Shown here in pieces: positions 1-8,186 of a stretch of 64,000 nt of DNA. The stretch spans positions 1,798,001 to 1,862,000 of the forward strand of contig NZ_JACTAG010000001.1 of assembly GCF_014763045.1 (NCBI RefSeq). Direction: 5' to 3'. How positions within the stretch are numbered: position 1 is the first letter of the stretch; each line of letters begins with the position of its first letter. The translations under genes were made by a program, and so were the position numbers. A model generated the notes under the pieces. That model did not search any database, was not told where the DNA came from, and was given only the letters and a program-made list of their open reading frames with translations. This DNA comes from Sulfitobacter aestuariivivens. Its GTDB lineage: Bacteria; Pseudomonadota; Alphaproteobacteria; Rhodobacterales; Rhodobacteraceae.

Positions 1-435
1 CGGAACACCGCCCGCAGCTTCCGCCGGAAAGAACTTCAGCATGTCATACCCACGCTCCAGCAGCGCCATCGCCTCTGACGCTGTTGCAGCACCGGGCAGC
101 GTCGGCAACCCTTCGGCCTCGCAGGCGTCCAGCAGCATTTCCGTCGCCCCTGGCGCGACACCAAAGCGCGCGCCTGCCTGCTTGGCGCGGCGCACATCCT
201 GAGGGCTCAGCAACGTGCCTGCCCCCACAACACCGCCTGGAACCTGCGCCATCTCGGCAATCACGTCCAATGCCGCATCTGTGCGCAGGGTCACTTCAAG
301 GGCGGGCAAGCCCCCGGCCACCAATGCCTCGGCCAGAGGCCGGGCGTGGGCCACATCATGCACCACCAGCACTGGAACGATCGGGGCAAGTTCGCAAATT
401 TCGCGCGCAGCGGCGCTGGCGGCTTGAGGGGTCAT
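1..435 (-). CDS. eda: KDPG aldolase, C-terminal part missing at window edge
   Basis: 2-dehydro-3-deoxy-6-phosphogluconate aldolase cleaves KDPG to pyruvate and glyceraldehyde 3-phosphate, the last step of the Entner-Doudoroff pathway, in the cytoplasm. The visible N-terminal 145 residues begin MTPQAASAAA and contain the family segments VPVLVVHD, GGLPALEVTLRT, GAGTLLSP and FFPAEAAGG. The last of these belongs to the conserved KFFPAE signature near the active site. The reading frame runs off the left edge, so the gene is partial here. The start is 21 nt downstream of the edd stop, so it is very probably the third gene of a gap-edd-eda operon. Confidence 0.9.
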   Translation of the reverse strand, partial: MTPQAASAAAREICELAPIVPVLVVHDVAHARPLAEALVAGGLPALEVTLRTDAALDVIAEMAQVPGGVVGAGTLLSPQDVRRAKQAGARFGVAPGATEMLLDACEAEGLPTLPGAATASEAMALLERGYDMLKFFPAEAAGGVP

Positions 436-456
436 GGTGTCTCCATTCTTTGGCTC

Positions 457-2256
457 TCAGACACAGCTTGCGCCGGTGTCAGCTGACTGCACAAGCGCGC
501 GGAAATTGGCAAACAAAGCCCGGCCCTGCCCGTGTTCATTGCCCGACAGATCCGCCTCTACCGGGGCGCGGTCAAGAACACCTTCGGTGACAATCTCAAT
601 CTCTCCGGCAACCGCATCCACGCGCACCACATCGCCATCCTGCAGCTTGGCGATTGGCCCGCCGCTGACCGCCTCTGGGCAGACGTGAATGGCAGAGAGC
701 ACCTTGCCAGAGGCCCCGGACATGCGCCCGTCTGTAAGCAGCGCCACCTTCAGTCCCTTGGCCTGCAGGTTCGCCAGCACCGGCGTCAGGCTGTGCAATT
801 CAGGCATCCCGTTGGCCTTGGGCCCCTGAAAGCGCACCACGACAATCACATCTTGCGTGAACTCACCGGCCTGATAGGCCGCCTTGACGCTTTCCTGATC
901 GTGGAAAACCCGGCACGGCGCTTCGATCACGTGATGCTCGGGCTTGACCGCCGACACTTTTGAGACCGCCACACCCAGTGACCCACGCAGACGCTTGAGC
1001 CCCCCGGTAGGCTGGAAAGGCGCGCTGGCAGGTCGCAGGATCTTGTCATTCAAGGTCTCGCCGGGGCCGCCTTCCCAGTGCACCGCGCCCTCCCTGATCT
1101 TGGGTTCGCGCGTATACCGCCCAAGCCCCTTGCCAGCGATGGTCTGCACGCCCTCATGCAGCAAACCTGCCTCCAGCAACTGTCCGATCATGAATCCCAG
1201 ACCGCCTGCGGCATGGAAATGGTTCACATCGGCCAGACCATTTGGATATACCCGTGCCAGCAGCGGCGTGACCTCGGCCAGTTCCTCGAAATCCTGCCAG
1301 TCAAGCAGGATGCCGCCTGCGCGTGCCATTGCAACTAGATGAATCAGCAAATTGGTCGATCCACCCGTCGCATGCAGGCCGACGATGCCATTCACAAACG
1401 CCCGCTCATCCAGCACATCGCAGACAGGCGTATATTCATTCCCCAGATACGAAATCGCCAGGGCCCGCTGCGTACCATGCACGGTCAGCGCATCGCGCAG
1501 ATCGGTGCCGGGGTTCACGAAAGACGCGCCAGGCAGATGCAGCCCCATGAACTCCATCAGCATCTGATTGGTATTGGCGGTGCCGTAGAACGTGCAGGTG
1601 CCGGGACCGTGATAGGCCGCCATCTCTGCGGCCATCAGCGCCTCGCGCCCCACCTCGCCTGCCGCGAACTTCTGGCGCACCTGCGCCTTCTCGTCATTGG
1701 GTAGACCGGATGTCATCGGCCCGGCGGGCAAGAAGACCGACGGCAGATGCCCAAAGGCCTGTGCCGCGATCACCAGACCGGGAACGATCTTGTCGCATAC
1801 CCCCAGATAGACGACCGCATCAAAGACATTGTGGCTCAGCCCGACCCCTGCAGCCAAGGCAATCACATCGCGCGAAAAGAGGCTCAGCTCCATGCCCGGC
1901 GTGCCTTGGGTGACGCCATCGCACATCGCAGGCACGCCGCCCGCAACCTGCGCAGTGCCACCCACGTCGCGCGCCGCGTCACGGATAATCTGCGGAAACC
2001 GCTCAAACGGCTGATGCGCCGACAACATGTCGTTGTAGGCGGTGATGATGCCCAGATTTCCGGCCGATTGCGAGGCCAGCGCCGATTTGTCCTGGCCTGC
2101 AGCGGCATAGGCATGCGCCTGCCCACTGCACGACAAATGCGCGCGCGCCGGCCCGTCTTCGGCGGCCTGTCGCATCCGTGCCAGATATGCATCCCGCTCA
2201 AGTTGACTGCGCGTGCGAATACGATCGGTGACCCGATCAACGGTGTCATTCAGCAT
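457..2256 (-). CDS. edd: Phosphogluconate dehydratase
   Basis: Dehydrates 6-phosphogluconate to KDPG, the committing Entner-Doudoroff step; members of the IlvD/Edd family carry an oxygen-sensitive Fe-S cluster. The 599-residue product matches the usual length. It carries the strongly conserved MCDGVTQG motif (about residues 111-118, with the cluster-ligand Cys), [52 protein letters not shown] and the C-terminal [11 protein letters not shown]. It lies 16 nt behind gap and just ahead of eda, so the operon makes glyceraldehyde 3-phosphate and then handles it in the next glycolytic step. No anomalies were seen. Confidence 0.96.
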   Translation of the reverse strand: MLNDTVDRVTDRIRTRSQLERDAYLARMRQAAEDGPARAHLSCSGQAHAYAAAGQDKSALASQSAGNLGIITAYNDMLSAHQPFERFPQIIRDAARDVGGTAQVAGGVPAMCDGVTQGTPGMELSLFSRDVIALAAGVGLSHNVFDAVVYLGVCDKIVPGLVIAAQAFGHLPSVFLPAGPMTSGLPNDEKAQVRQKFAAGEVGREALMAAEMAAYHGPGTCTFYGTANTNQMLMEFMGLHLPGASFVNPGTDLRDALTVHGTQRALAISYLGNEYTPVCDVLDERAFVNGIVGLHATGGSTNLLIHLVAMARAGGILLDWQDFEELAEVTPLLARVYPNGLADVNHFHAAGGLGFMIGQLLEAGLLHEGVQTIAGKGLGRYTREPKIREGAVHWEGGPGETLNDKILRPASAPFQPTGGLKRLRGSLGVAVSKVSAVKPEHHVIEAPCRVFHDQESVKAAYQAGEFTQDVIVVVRFQGPKANGMPELHSLTPVLANLQAKGLKVALLTDGRMSGASGKVLSAIHVCPEAVSGGPIAKLQDGDVVRVDAVAGEIEIVTEGVLDRAPVEADLSGNEHGQGRALFANFRALVQSADTGASCV

Positions 2257-2272
2257 GGGTGCCCCTTTGGGT

Positions 2273-3307
2273 TTATGCGACTTTTTTCTCAGGCTCAGCG
2301 GCTTCAGCCAGCAAACGCCCCATCACGCGCGCGGTGTCATTCATGCGGTTGGAAAAACCCCATTCGTTGTCATACCAGCTCACCACGCGCACCATGCCCC
2401 CGTCGGTCACCTTGGTCTGGGCTGCAGCAAAGCACGACGAATGCGGATCGTGATTGAAATCGATAGAAACCAGCGGATCGGTCTCATAGGAAAGCACGCC
2501 CGCCATCTCCCCCTCTGCTGCCGCTTGGACAGCATTGTTCAGGGCCTCCACCGTCACCGGGCGCGTTGGCATAAAGCACAGATCAACCATGGACACATTC
2601 GGCGTTGGCACCCGCACGGCAGAGCCTTCAAGCCTGCCCTCGAGATGCGGGATCACCTGTGAAATCGCGGCGGCCGCCCCGGTAGATGTTGGCACCATCG
2701 ACATCGACGCGGCCCGCCCCCGGTAGGGATCGCGGTGCGCGGTGTCATGGCTCGGCTGGTCACCGGTAAAGGCATGAATGGTTGTCATATAGCCTGTCTC
2801 AATGCCGAAATGATCATCCAGCACCTTAGCCACTGGGGCCAGACAATTGGTCGTACAGGACGCATTTGACACAATCACATCGTCTGCCGTCAGCAGGTCG
2901 TGGTTCACACCGTAAACAACTGTCCGGTCAACCCCCTTGCCGGGCGCCGAAATCAACACGCGCCGGCTGCCATTCGCCAGATGCTTGGCCGCCGCTTCCC
3001 GCGTGGTGAAGAGACCGGTACACTCATAAACGATATCCACGTCGGCCCAGCCCAGCGCTGCGGGGTCCCGCTCGGCAGAGAGACGAATCGTCTGGCCTGC
3101 AACCACAAGCGTATCGCCGTCCAAATCCGCCTTGGCCCCAAGCCGCCCATGCACAGAGTCGTACTTCAGCAAATGCAGCAGTGTGTCAGGTGCCGCAAGG
3201 TCATTGATTGCAACGACTTCAATGCCGTCAAAGCCGTTCTCAATAAGCGCGCGCAGCACCCCGCGCCCGATGCGGCCAAATCCGTTGATTGCTATTTTCG
3301 TGGTCAT
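2273..3307 (-). CDS. gap: Glyceraldehyde-3-phosphate dehydrogenase
   Basis: Oxidises glyceraldehyde 3-phosphate to 1,3-bisphosphoglycerate. The 344-residue protein has the N-terminal Rossmann motif INGFGRIGR, an ND pair near residue 35 (typical of NAD preference), the catalytic SCTTNCLAP motif with Cys at about 151, the IHAFTGDQ and STGAAAA phosphate-binding segments and the C-terminal SWYDNEWGFSNR. It is the first gene of the minus-strand gap-edd-eda set. A perfect 14-nt palindrome typical of LacI-family operators sits 45-58 nt upstream of the start. The family is certain. Whether this is the only GAPDH of the organism, or one dedicated to sugar-acid catabolism, cannot be told from this window. 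Confidence 0.96.
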   Translation of the reverse strand: MTTKIAINGFGRIGRGVLRALIENGFDGIEVVAINDLAAPDTLLHLLKYDSVHGRLGAKADLDGDTLVVAGQTIRLSAERDPAALGWADVDIVYECTGLFTTREAAAKHLANGSRRVLISAPGKGVDRTVVYGVNHDLLTADDVIVSNASCTTNCLAPVAKVLDDHFGIETGYMTTIHAFTGDQPSHDTAHRDPYRGRAASMSMVPTSTGAAAAISQVIPHLEGRLEGSAVRVPTPNVSMVDLCFMPTRPVTVEALNNAVQAAAEGEMAGVLSYETDPLVSIDFNHDPHSSCFAAAQTKVTDGGMVRVVSWYDNEWGFSNRMNDTARVMGRLLAEAAEPEKKVA

Positions 3308-3351
3308 GTCAAAGCGATCCTTGCAGATGTCTTGATTGGGTCAGGTATTTT

Positions 3352-3365
3352 TGTTAGCGCTAACA
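3352..3365. promoter_or_regulatory. Candidate LacI-family operator
   Basis: TGTTAGCGCTAACA is a perfect 14-nt inverted repeat with a central CG step, the classical form of LacI/GalR-family operators. It lies 45-58 nt upstream of gap, and its other side faces the divergent dioxygenase gene starting at 3454. By position it most likely controls gap-edd-eda in response to a sugar or sugar acid. No lacI-type gene is in the window, so the regulator is inferred. Confidence 0.65.
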
Positions 3366-3453
3366 TAGCAAATCATTGCATGCGGATCAATGCCACATGC
3401 CGTTGCGCGTTTGAGACATTCAGATAGTCTGCCGCAAGGGGGAGACAAGGCAG

Positions 3454-4299
3454 ATGCAGATCACCAAATTGACCGGCTTTATGGGGGCCGACATAAGCGG
3501 CGTCGATCTGCGCCAGGGGATCTCTGCCGATCTGGGCGCGGCCCTGTGCGACGCCTTGCGCACCCACGGTGTGCTGGTGCTGCGCAATCAGCACCTCAGC
3601 CGCGCCGATCAGAAACGGCTGACAGCTGTCTTTGGGCCGGCAATGAAACTGCCTTATGTCGAACCGATGAAAGACGACCCAGAGGTAATCGCGGTTCTCA
3701 AAGAGGCCAGCGAAGTGAACGTTGGCGTGTTCGGCGGCGACTGGCACAGTGATTTCAGTTTCCTCGAAAACCCTCCTGCCGGATCGGTGCTCAACGCCGT
3801 TGAGATACCGCATGTTGGGGGCGACACGCTGTGGGCCAGTCAGGTCAAGGCATACGAAAGCCTGCCTGCCGATCTCAGGGCGCATGTAGAAGGGCGCAAG
3901 GCCGTGCATGTCGGCGCCCCCTATGGCGTCAAACACGCCCCGCCCAAGGACACGCAGTCCGGCGCATCGATCAAGATGACCCGCGGCGATCCAGCGGCTG
4001 ACACCGAAAGACTGCATCCGGCGGTCATCACCGACCCTGTCAGCGGGGCAAAGGCGCTCTACCTCAACCCCATTTACGTCACCCGTCTGGACGGCATGTC
4101 CAAGCAAGCCAGCGCGCCTGTTCTTGCAGCCCTTTACAAACACGCCACCAAACCGGACTTTTGTTGCCGCCACACATGGCAACGCGGCGACGTGGCAATC
4201 TGGGACAACCGCATGACGATGCACTACGCAACCAACGACTACGACGGCCAGCGGCGGCTGCTTTACCGGACAACCTGGTCCGGGGAGCGCCCGGCATGA
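3454..4299 (+). CDS. TauD/TfdA-family Fe(II)/2-oxoglutarate dioxygenase
   Basis: Predicted non-haem iron oxygenase using 2-oxoglutarate. The 281-residue protein follows the TauD pattern: an N-terminal GADISGVDL segment, the HxD iron motif at His98/Asp100 (in DWHSDFSF), a distal His257 in MTMHYATND and basic residues for 2-oxoglutarate in RRLLYR (about 267-272). A GGGGGAG ribosome-binding site precedes the ATG. Its TGA overlaps the ATG of the kinase gene, so the two are coupled. The substrate is unknown; TauD-family members act on taurine, 2,4-D, sulfonates, carnitine precursors and others, and nothing here selects among them. Confidence 0.85.
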   Translation: MQITKLTGFMGADISGVDLRQGISADLGAALCDALRTHGVLVLRNQHLSRADQKRLTAVFGPAMKLPYVEPMKDDPEVIAVLKEASEVNVGVFGGDWHSDFSFLENPPAGSVLNAVEIPHVGGDTLWASQVKAYESLPADLRAHVEGRKAVHVGAPYGVKHAPPKDTQSGASIKMTRGDPAADTERLHPAVITDPVSGAKALYLNPIYVTRLDGMSKQASAPVLAALYKHATKPDFCCRHTWQRGDVAIWDNRMTMHYATNDYDGQRRLLYRTTWSGERPA

Positions 4300-5171
4300 G
4301 CCGCCCAGATACCCTGTTGATCGCGGTCGATGGCGGCGGAACCGGCTGCCGCGTGGCTGTAGGCACCGCAAAAGATGGTGTTCTGGCCGAAACCAGAGGC
4401 GGGTCCGCAAATATCAGCACAAATTTCGACGATACTGTCGACAATATCACCAAAGCCGTGTCGCAGGCCATTGCGGCGGCGGGCCTTTCTGATGCCGACC
4501 TTGGCACCAGCACGGCGCATTTGGGTTTGGCGGGGGCTGATCTGGAAACCATCCAGCAACGCGCCCAACAGGCTCTGCCCTATGGCACATGCCGTGTCAG
4601 TGGCGACAGGCAAACGACAGTGGCCGGGGTGCTTGGCGATGCCGATGGCTATGTCGTGGCGCTGGGAACCGGAACGATTATTGCGCGCCAGCATGGCGGC
4701 AAGGTCCGTACAGTTGGTGGTTGGGGATTCCAGCTTTCCGATCAGGCCTCCGGCGCCTGGCTGGGGCGCTCGCTCCTGACCCGTGTGCTGATGGTGGACG
4801 ACGGGATCGTCCCCACTTCCCCGCTGGCCCGGACGGTCAGTGACTCCCTTGGCGGCCTGCAGGGGGTCTTTGCCTTTAGCAACCGCGCAGTGCCGCGCGA
4901 CTATGCCGAATTTGCTCCCGACGTCTTCAAATCCGGCGCGCAGGGCGATGCGATCGCGCAGGAAATCCTGCGTGAGGGTGCCGCGTTCATCGAAAAAGGG
5001 CTCTCAGCGCTGGGGTTCATACCGGGCGATGTCCTAAGCCTTGCTGGCGGCGTGGGCCCGCATTTTGAACCGTATCTTTCTGCCGAGTTCACCCAATCCC
5101 TGCGCGCGCCCAGGGGCAATGCCCTGCAGGGCGCCTTTACCCTGGCACGCCAACTAGCCGCACAGGGCTGA
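4296..5171 (+). CDS. BadF/BadG/BcrA/BcrD-type ATPase, N-acetylglucosamine-kinase-like
   Basis: Predicted actin-fold (ASKHA) sugar kinase. The 291-residue protein starts MSRPDTLLIAVDGGGTGCR, giving the DGGGT phosphate motif near residues 12-16. GDADGYVVALGTGTI follows as the second phosphate loop, with GGWGFQLSDQASGAWLGR and LSLAGGVGPHFE after it, as in GspK/N-acetylglucosamine kinases. The chosen ATG overlaps the upstream dioxygenase stop in an ATGA arrangement; a longer frame opening at 4161 lies inside that gene and is unlikely. The substrate is probably an amino sugar by family, but the neighbouring dioxygenase and aminotransferase do not form a known pathway with it. Confidence 0.8.
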   Translation: MSRPDTLLIAVDGGGTGCRVAVGTAKDGVLAETRGGSANISTNFDDTVDNITKAVSQAIAAAGLSDADLGTSTAHLGLAGADLETIQQRAQQALPYGTCRVSGDRQTTVAGVLGDADGYVVALGTGTIIARQHGGKVRTVGGWGFQLSDQASGAWLGRSLLTRVLMVDDGIVPTSPLARTVSDSLGGLQGVFAFSNRAVPRDYAEFAPDVFKSGAQGDAIAQEILREGAAFIEKGLSALGFIPGDVLSLAGGVGPHFEPYLSAEFTQSLRAPRGNALQGAFTLARQLAAQG

Positions 5172-5315
5172 AACCCAAAAGGGCTGCAATCGACCGTCCG
5201 GCTCTCGGCGCGACGGCCGCCCGCCCCACCATCATACGGCTCACAGGTGACAGACGCGTTGGAAAGCGTGGGAATTGCAGCTAACCTCCGACAACCCCAC
5301 AGATCGGAGCCCCCC

Positions 5316-6650
5316 ATGTCCCACGTCCTGCGCCGCAGCTTGACCGCAACGCAACCCGTCATCGTCAAAGGCGAAGGGTCCTATCTGATCGACAAGGACG
5401 GCACACGCTATCTGGACGCCTGCGGCGGCGCGGCCGTCTCCAGCCTTGGGCATGACAACAAGGCTGTGCGCGACGCGGTCGCGGCCCAGATGGCAACCCT
5501 CAGCTATGCGCACACAGGCCTGTTCACCAATGAACCCGCCGAAGAGCTTGCCAGTTATTTGATCGCCCGCGCCCCCAAAGGCACAGGCCAGGGCCGCGTG
5601 ATGTATCTTGGGTCCGGGTCCGAGGCGATGGAAGCCGCCCTGAAACTCGCGCGGCAATATCATCTGGAAAACGGTCAGCCGGACCGCGTGCACCTGATCG
5701 CCCGCGCGCCCAGCTATCATGGCAATACCCTTGGCGCGCTGGCCGTGGGCGGGCACGCCGGACGCCGCGCGCCCTTCGCGCCGATGCTGATCAATGCCCA
5801 TCACATCGACGCTGCCTACGGCTACAGACTACAGCGTGATGGCGAAAGCGAAGAGGACTTTGCCCTGCGCATGGCCAATCAGCTGGAGGATCGGATTCAG
5901 ACGCTGGGCCCGAAAACCGTTGCAGCATTCATCGCCGAACCGGTTGTCGGCGCCTCCCTTGGCTCGCAACCTGCACCAAAGGGGTATTTCAAACGTATCC
6001 GCGAAATCTGCGACCAGCATGGCGTTCTCTATATCGCGGATGAGGTCATGTGCGGCATGGGCCGCACTGGCAGCCTCTTTGCGCTGGAACAGGAAGGCAT
6101 TGCCGCCGACATCACGACCATGGCCAAGGGGCTGGGTGCGGGATACATGCCCATCGCCGCTGTGATGGCCTCCCAAAAAGTCGTCAAGGCAATCGAGGAT
6201 GGCACAGGCCGCCTGTGGAACGGTCATACCTATATGTCCCATGCCGTCGCCTGTGCCGGTGCGCTGGCCGTCATGAACGAAATAGACAGCCGCGATTTGC
6301 TTTCCCGCGTCCGCACCCTGGGCGAACGGCTAGAGGCGGGCTTGCGCAGCGCACTGGGCCAGCACGCCCATGTGGGTGATATCCGTGGGCGCGGACTTTT
6401 CTGGACAGCCGAGGTCGTCAAGGACCGCGACACCAAGCAACCTTTTGACGTAAAAGAAAACATCGCTGGCGCTATGCACATGACCGCGTTGGCCAAGGGC
6501 GTGATCACCTACCCCTCACAGGGCTGCGCTGACGGCACTCACGGCGATCATGTGCTGCTGGCCCCCTGCTTTACCTCAACAGAGGAAGAGATCGACCAGA
6601 TCGTCGCCGTCCTGGCTGAAACGATTTCCGAGGCGACGGCTGGGAAATAG
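5316..6650 (+). CDS. Class III PLP-dependent aminotransferase
   Basis: Predicted omega-aminotransferase of 444 residues. It shows DACGGAAVSSLGH, the GSGSEAMEAALKLARQYH cofactor-phosphate segment, the YHGNTLGALAVGGH loop, IADEVMCGMGRTG with the PLP-binding Asp, and TMAKGLGAGYMP with the Schiff-base Lys. The ATG at 5316 follows a CGGAGC ribosome-binding site; an in-frame start 69 nt upstream is less convincing. It is separated by 144 nt from the kinase gene and probably continues the same operon. The amino donor and acceptor cannot be deduced. Confidence 0.85.
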   Translation: MSHVLRRSLTATQPVIVKGEGSYLIDKDGTRYLDACGGAAVSSLGHDNKAVRDAVAAQMATLSYAHTGLFTNEPAEELASYLIARAPKGTGQGRVMYLGSGSEAMEAALKLARQYHLENGQPDRVHLIARAPSYHGNTLGALAVGGHAGRRAPFAPMLINAHHIDAAYGYRLQRDGESEEDFALRMANQLEDRIQTLGPKTVAAFIAEPVVGASLGSQPAPKGYFKRIREICDQHGVLYIADEVMCGMGRTGSLFALEQEGIAADITTMAKGLGAGYMPIAAVMASQKVVKAIEDGTGRLWNGHTYMSHAVACAGALAVMNEIDSRDLLSRVRTLGERLEAGLRSALGQHAHVGDIRGRGLFWTAEVVKDRDTKQPFDVKENIAGAMHMTALAKGVITYPSQGCADGTHGDHVLLAPCFTSTEEEIDQIVAVLAETISEATAGK

Positions 6651-6685
6651 CGCGCCAGGCAAACGGCGCTTGGCCATTCCCGAAA

Positions 6686-7255
6686 TCAGGTTTCGGAGAA
6701 CTCGGACGTCCTGTTCCCTGAGCGCCAGACATCCAGAATGAGGCGCGCATTTCGGGCGGCTTCTTTCTGGCCATCGATCTCGATGTCATACACGCGCCCT
6801 TCATGGACAGTGTGAAAGTCCCTTGCAGCGCTGCCTATCGGGCGATCGCCGCGATCCCGTTCACGCCTCTGCAATTCAGCAACGTTGCAATGCAATCCCA
6901 CAAAGACGACGTCAAAAGGGGCAAGCAGGCGCTTTAGATCATCAATCCAATCAGGATCATCCAAGATATGCTCTATGATCAGATTGTTACCGGCGCGGGC
7001 ATAGGCCTCAAGGGATCGGTGAAACCCGTCGAAAAACGGCTTTCGTAAGTCAGACCACACGAAATCCCCCCGATCCATGCGCCGGTTTGGCAATACACCG
7101 CTATCGCGCAGATGATCTATTGAGATATGCCAGAAAGGGACCGCCGCCAGATCCTGCAGCGCAGCCGCCGTCGTGGATTTCCCACTGCTTGAAGGCCCGT
7201 TCAAAATGATAATGTGACCGTGCATCGCAACCGCCGGATCTAATGTGCATGTCAT
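6686..7255 (-). CDS. Chloramphenicol phosphotransferase-like P-loop kinase
   Basis: The protein (189 residues from this ATG) has a P-loop IILNGPSSSGKSTTA close to the N terminus, followed by FWHISIDHL, IIEHILDD and VVFVGLHCNVAELQRRERDRGDR. This order is found in the chloramphenicol 3-O-phosphotransferase-like family, whose members phosphorylate small molecules. Actual chloramphenicol resistance is not implied, because most family members have unknown substrates. Three in-frame starts are possible: GTG at 7300, ATG at 7255 and ATG at 7225. The middle one has a weak AGGG about 10 nt upstream and was chosen. The gene stands alone, convergent with the aminotransferase, and its upstream side faces the MITE-like element. 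Confidence 0.7.
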   Translation of the reverse strand: MTCTLDPAVAMHGHIIILNGPSSSGKSTTAAALQDLAAVPFWHISIDHLRDSGVLPNRRMDRGDFVWSDLRKPFFDGFHRSLEAYARAGNNLIIEHILDDPDWIDDLKRLLAPFDVVFVGLHCNVAELQRRERDRGDRPIGSAARDFHTVHEGRVYDIEIDGQKEAARNARLILDVWRSGNRTSEFSET

Positions 7256-7376
7256 CGAGTGTATGCCCTGATAGGCCCTATTGGCACAACTTTCAGTCAC
7301 TTTCGGAGTTCGGGATCGTCCCTAAGGGCTTTCGCGGAAACTGCGCATGGTCAAGCACCACGCAACGCCCTGCTTA

Positions 7377-7638
7377 GGGTCAGGACCCATTAATCTTGCA
7401 CCGCTGGCGTCAAAACCGCGAAAGTTCAGCGGTTTGAGACATGCAGCGACTAAGGGGTTAATTGCAAATGGCTCAAGCCGTTGAAATGAAGCGGTTTTGT
7501 CGTCCTTCGGATTTGAGAGATTTTCCCCGTGAGCTGCGACGTATCTGCTTGAAACTCAACGAGAGTTCCTGCGCAGATGCTTCTTGTCACGAGATAAATC
7601 TGTCAAACCAGCGGCGCAAGATTAATGGGTCCTGACCC
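7377..7638. mobile_element. MITE-like element with 31-bp inverted ends
   Basis: The ends 7377-7407 and 7608-7638 are inverted copies of each other, with one mismatch in 31 nt. Both begin with GGGTCAGGACCC, itself a small palindrome. The element is 262 bp long and flanked on both sides by TA (7375-7376 and 7639-7640), as expected for a TA target duplication. Outside the TA there is a further inverted pair, GCAACGCCC at 7362-7370 and GGGCGTTGC at 7641-7649, so the insertion may have landed in a pre-existing palindrome. There is no transposase; the only internal frame (7468-7635, 55 codons) runs into the right end and looks like chance. TA duplication fits an IS630/mariner-type parent, though some IS5-family groups are also possible. 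Confidence 0.8.
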
Positions 7639-7684
7639 TAGGGCGTTGCCAATGCTCATCTTGTGCAGCGAAGACCAGCAAGCG

Positions 7685-8074
7685 CTAGCGGAGCGGAAAC
7701 AGAATCGGAATGATGTCCACCCGCGGCTGCGACGCGATCCCGTAGGCCGCAGGTATACCTTTGAACAGGTCGGTTTCGCGAAACGCCGCCATGGCAGCTT
7801 TGCTTTCCCAGATATAGATCCCGCCGTAGGTATTGGGCTCATCAAATTCCAGATAATACTTCTGGACCAACCCGGGCATGGCTTCGAATTGCGGCCGACG
7901 CTCATTGGCTGCGGCCAGCACGCTTTCTCTTGGCAAGGTGCTTTCAAAACGCACGAACTGGATGACATGCGCCACTTGATCAAGCGGATTGGGGGTCTCA
8001 GCGCCGCCGGATGTCGCGGCCAGTGTCGTGGCAATTGCGGCAGCGGCCAGGGTTTTTTGAGTTTGCTTGGTCAT
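7685..8074 (-). CDS. Secreted YdhR/ABM-type monooxygenase-like protein
   Basis: A 129-residue protein. The first 25 residues form a plausible signal peptide (MTKQTQKTLAAAAIATTLA followed by an A-rich stretch). The rest is a small ferredoxin-like-fold domain with HVIQFVRFES, YYLEFDEPNTYGGIYIWESKAAM and a C-terminal PILFPL, as in YdhR-like and antibiotic-biosynthesis-monooxygenase-like proteins. AGGAG lies 7 nt before the ATG. It is transcribed divergently from the AraC-type regulator at 8187, which may control it. Enzymatic activity is not demonstrated for most relatives, so the function stays open. Confidence 0.75.
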   Translation of the reverse strand: MTKQTQKTLAAAAIATTLAATSGGAETPNPLDQVAHVIQFVRFESTLPRESVLAAANERRPQFEAMPGLVQKYYLEFDEPNTYGGIYIWESKAAMAAFRETDLFKGIPAAYGIASQPRVDIIPILFPLR

Positions 8075-8151
8075 GGGAATTCTCCTGCTGATGTGATCCT
8101 TCGATCTTGCACTGTTGTCGTTCTGCGATCTCGACCCTGAACGCCAAATCT

Positions 8152-8180
8152 TTGACAGCAAAGCACCCCCTCGATACCTT
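8152..8180 (+). promoter_or_regulatory. Candidate promoter for a leaderless AraC-type gene
   Basis: TTGACA at 8152-8157 is followed after 17 nt by TACCTT (8175-8180), a weak -10. A start site 6-7 nt further would fall on or next to the ATG at 8187. No ribosome-binding sequence precedes that ATG, which fits a leaderless message. The -10 match is poor, so this is tentative. Confidence 0.35.
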
Positions 8181-8186
8181 TTAGCT

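Noticed and set aside
6686..7300. Chloramphenicol resistance gene
   Set aside because: Only the general P-loop kinase family is supported; resistance cannot be concluded from family membership.
7468..7635. A 55-codon frame inside the MITE-like element
   Set aside because: It lacks a ribosome-binding site, ends inside the terminal inverted repeat and shows no transposase motif.
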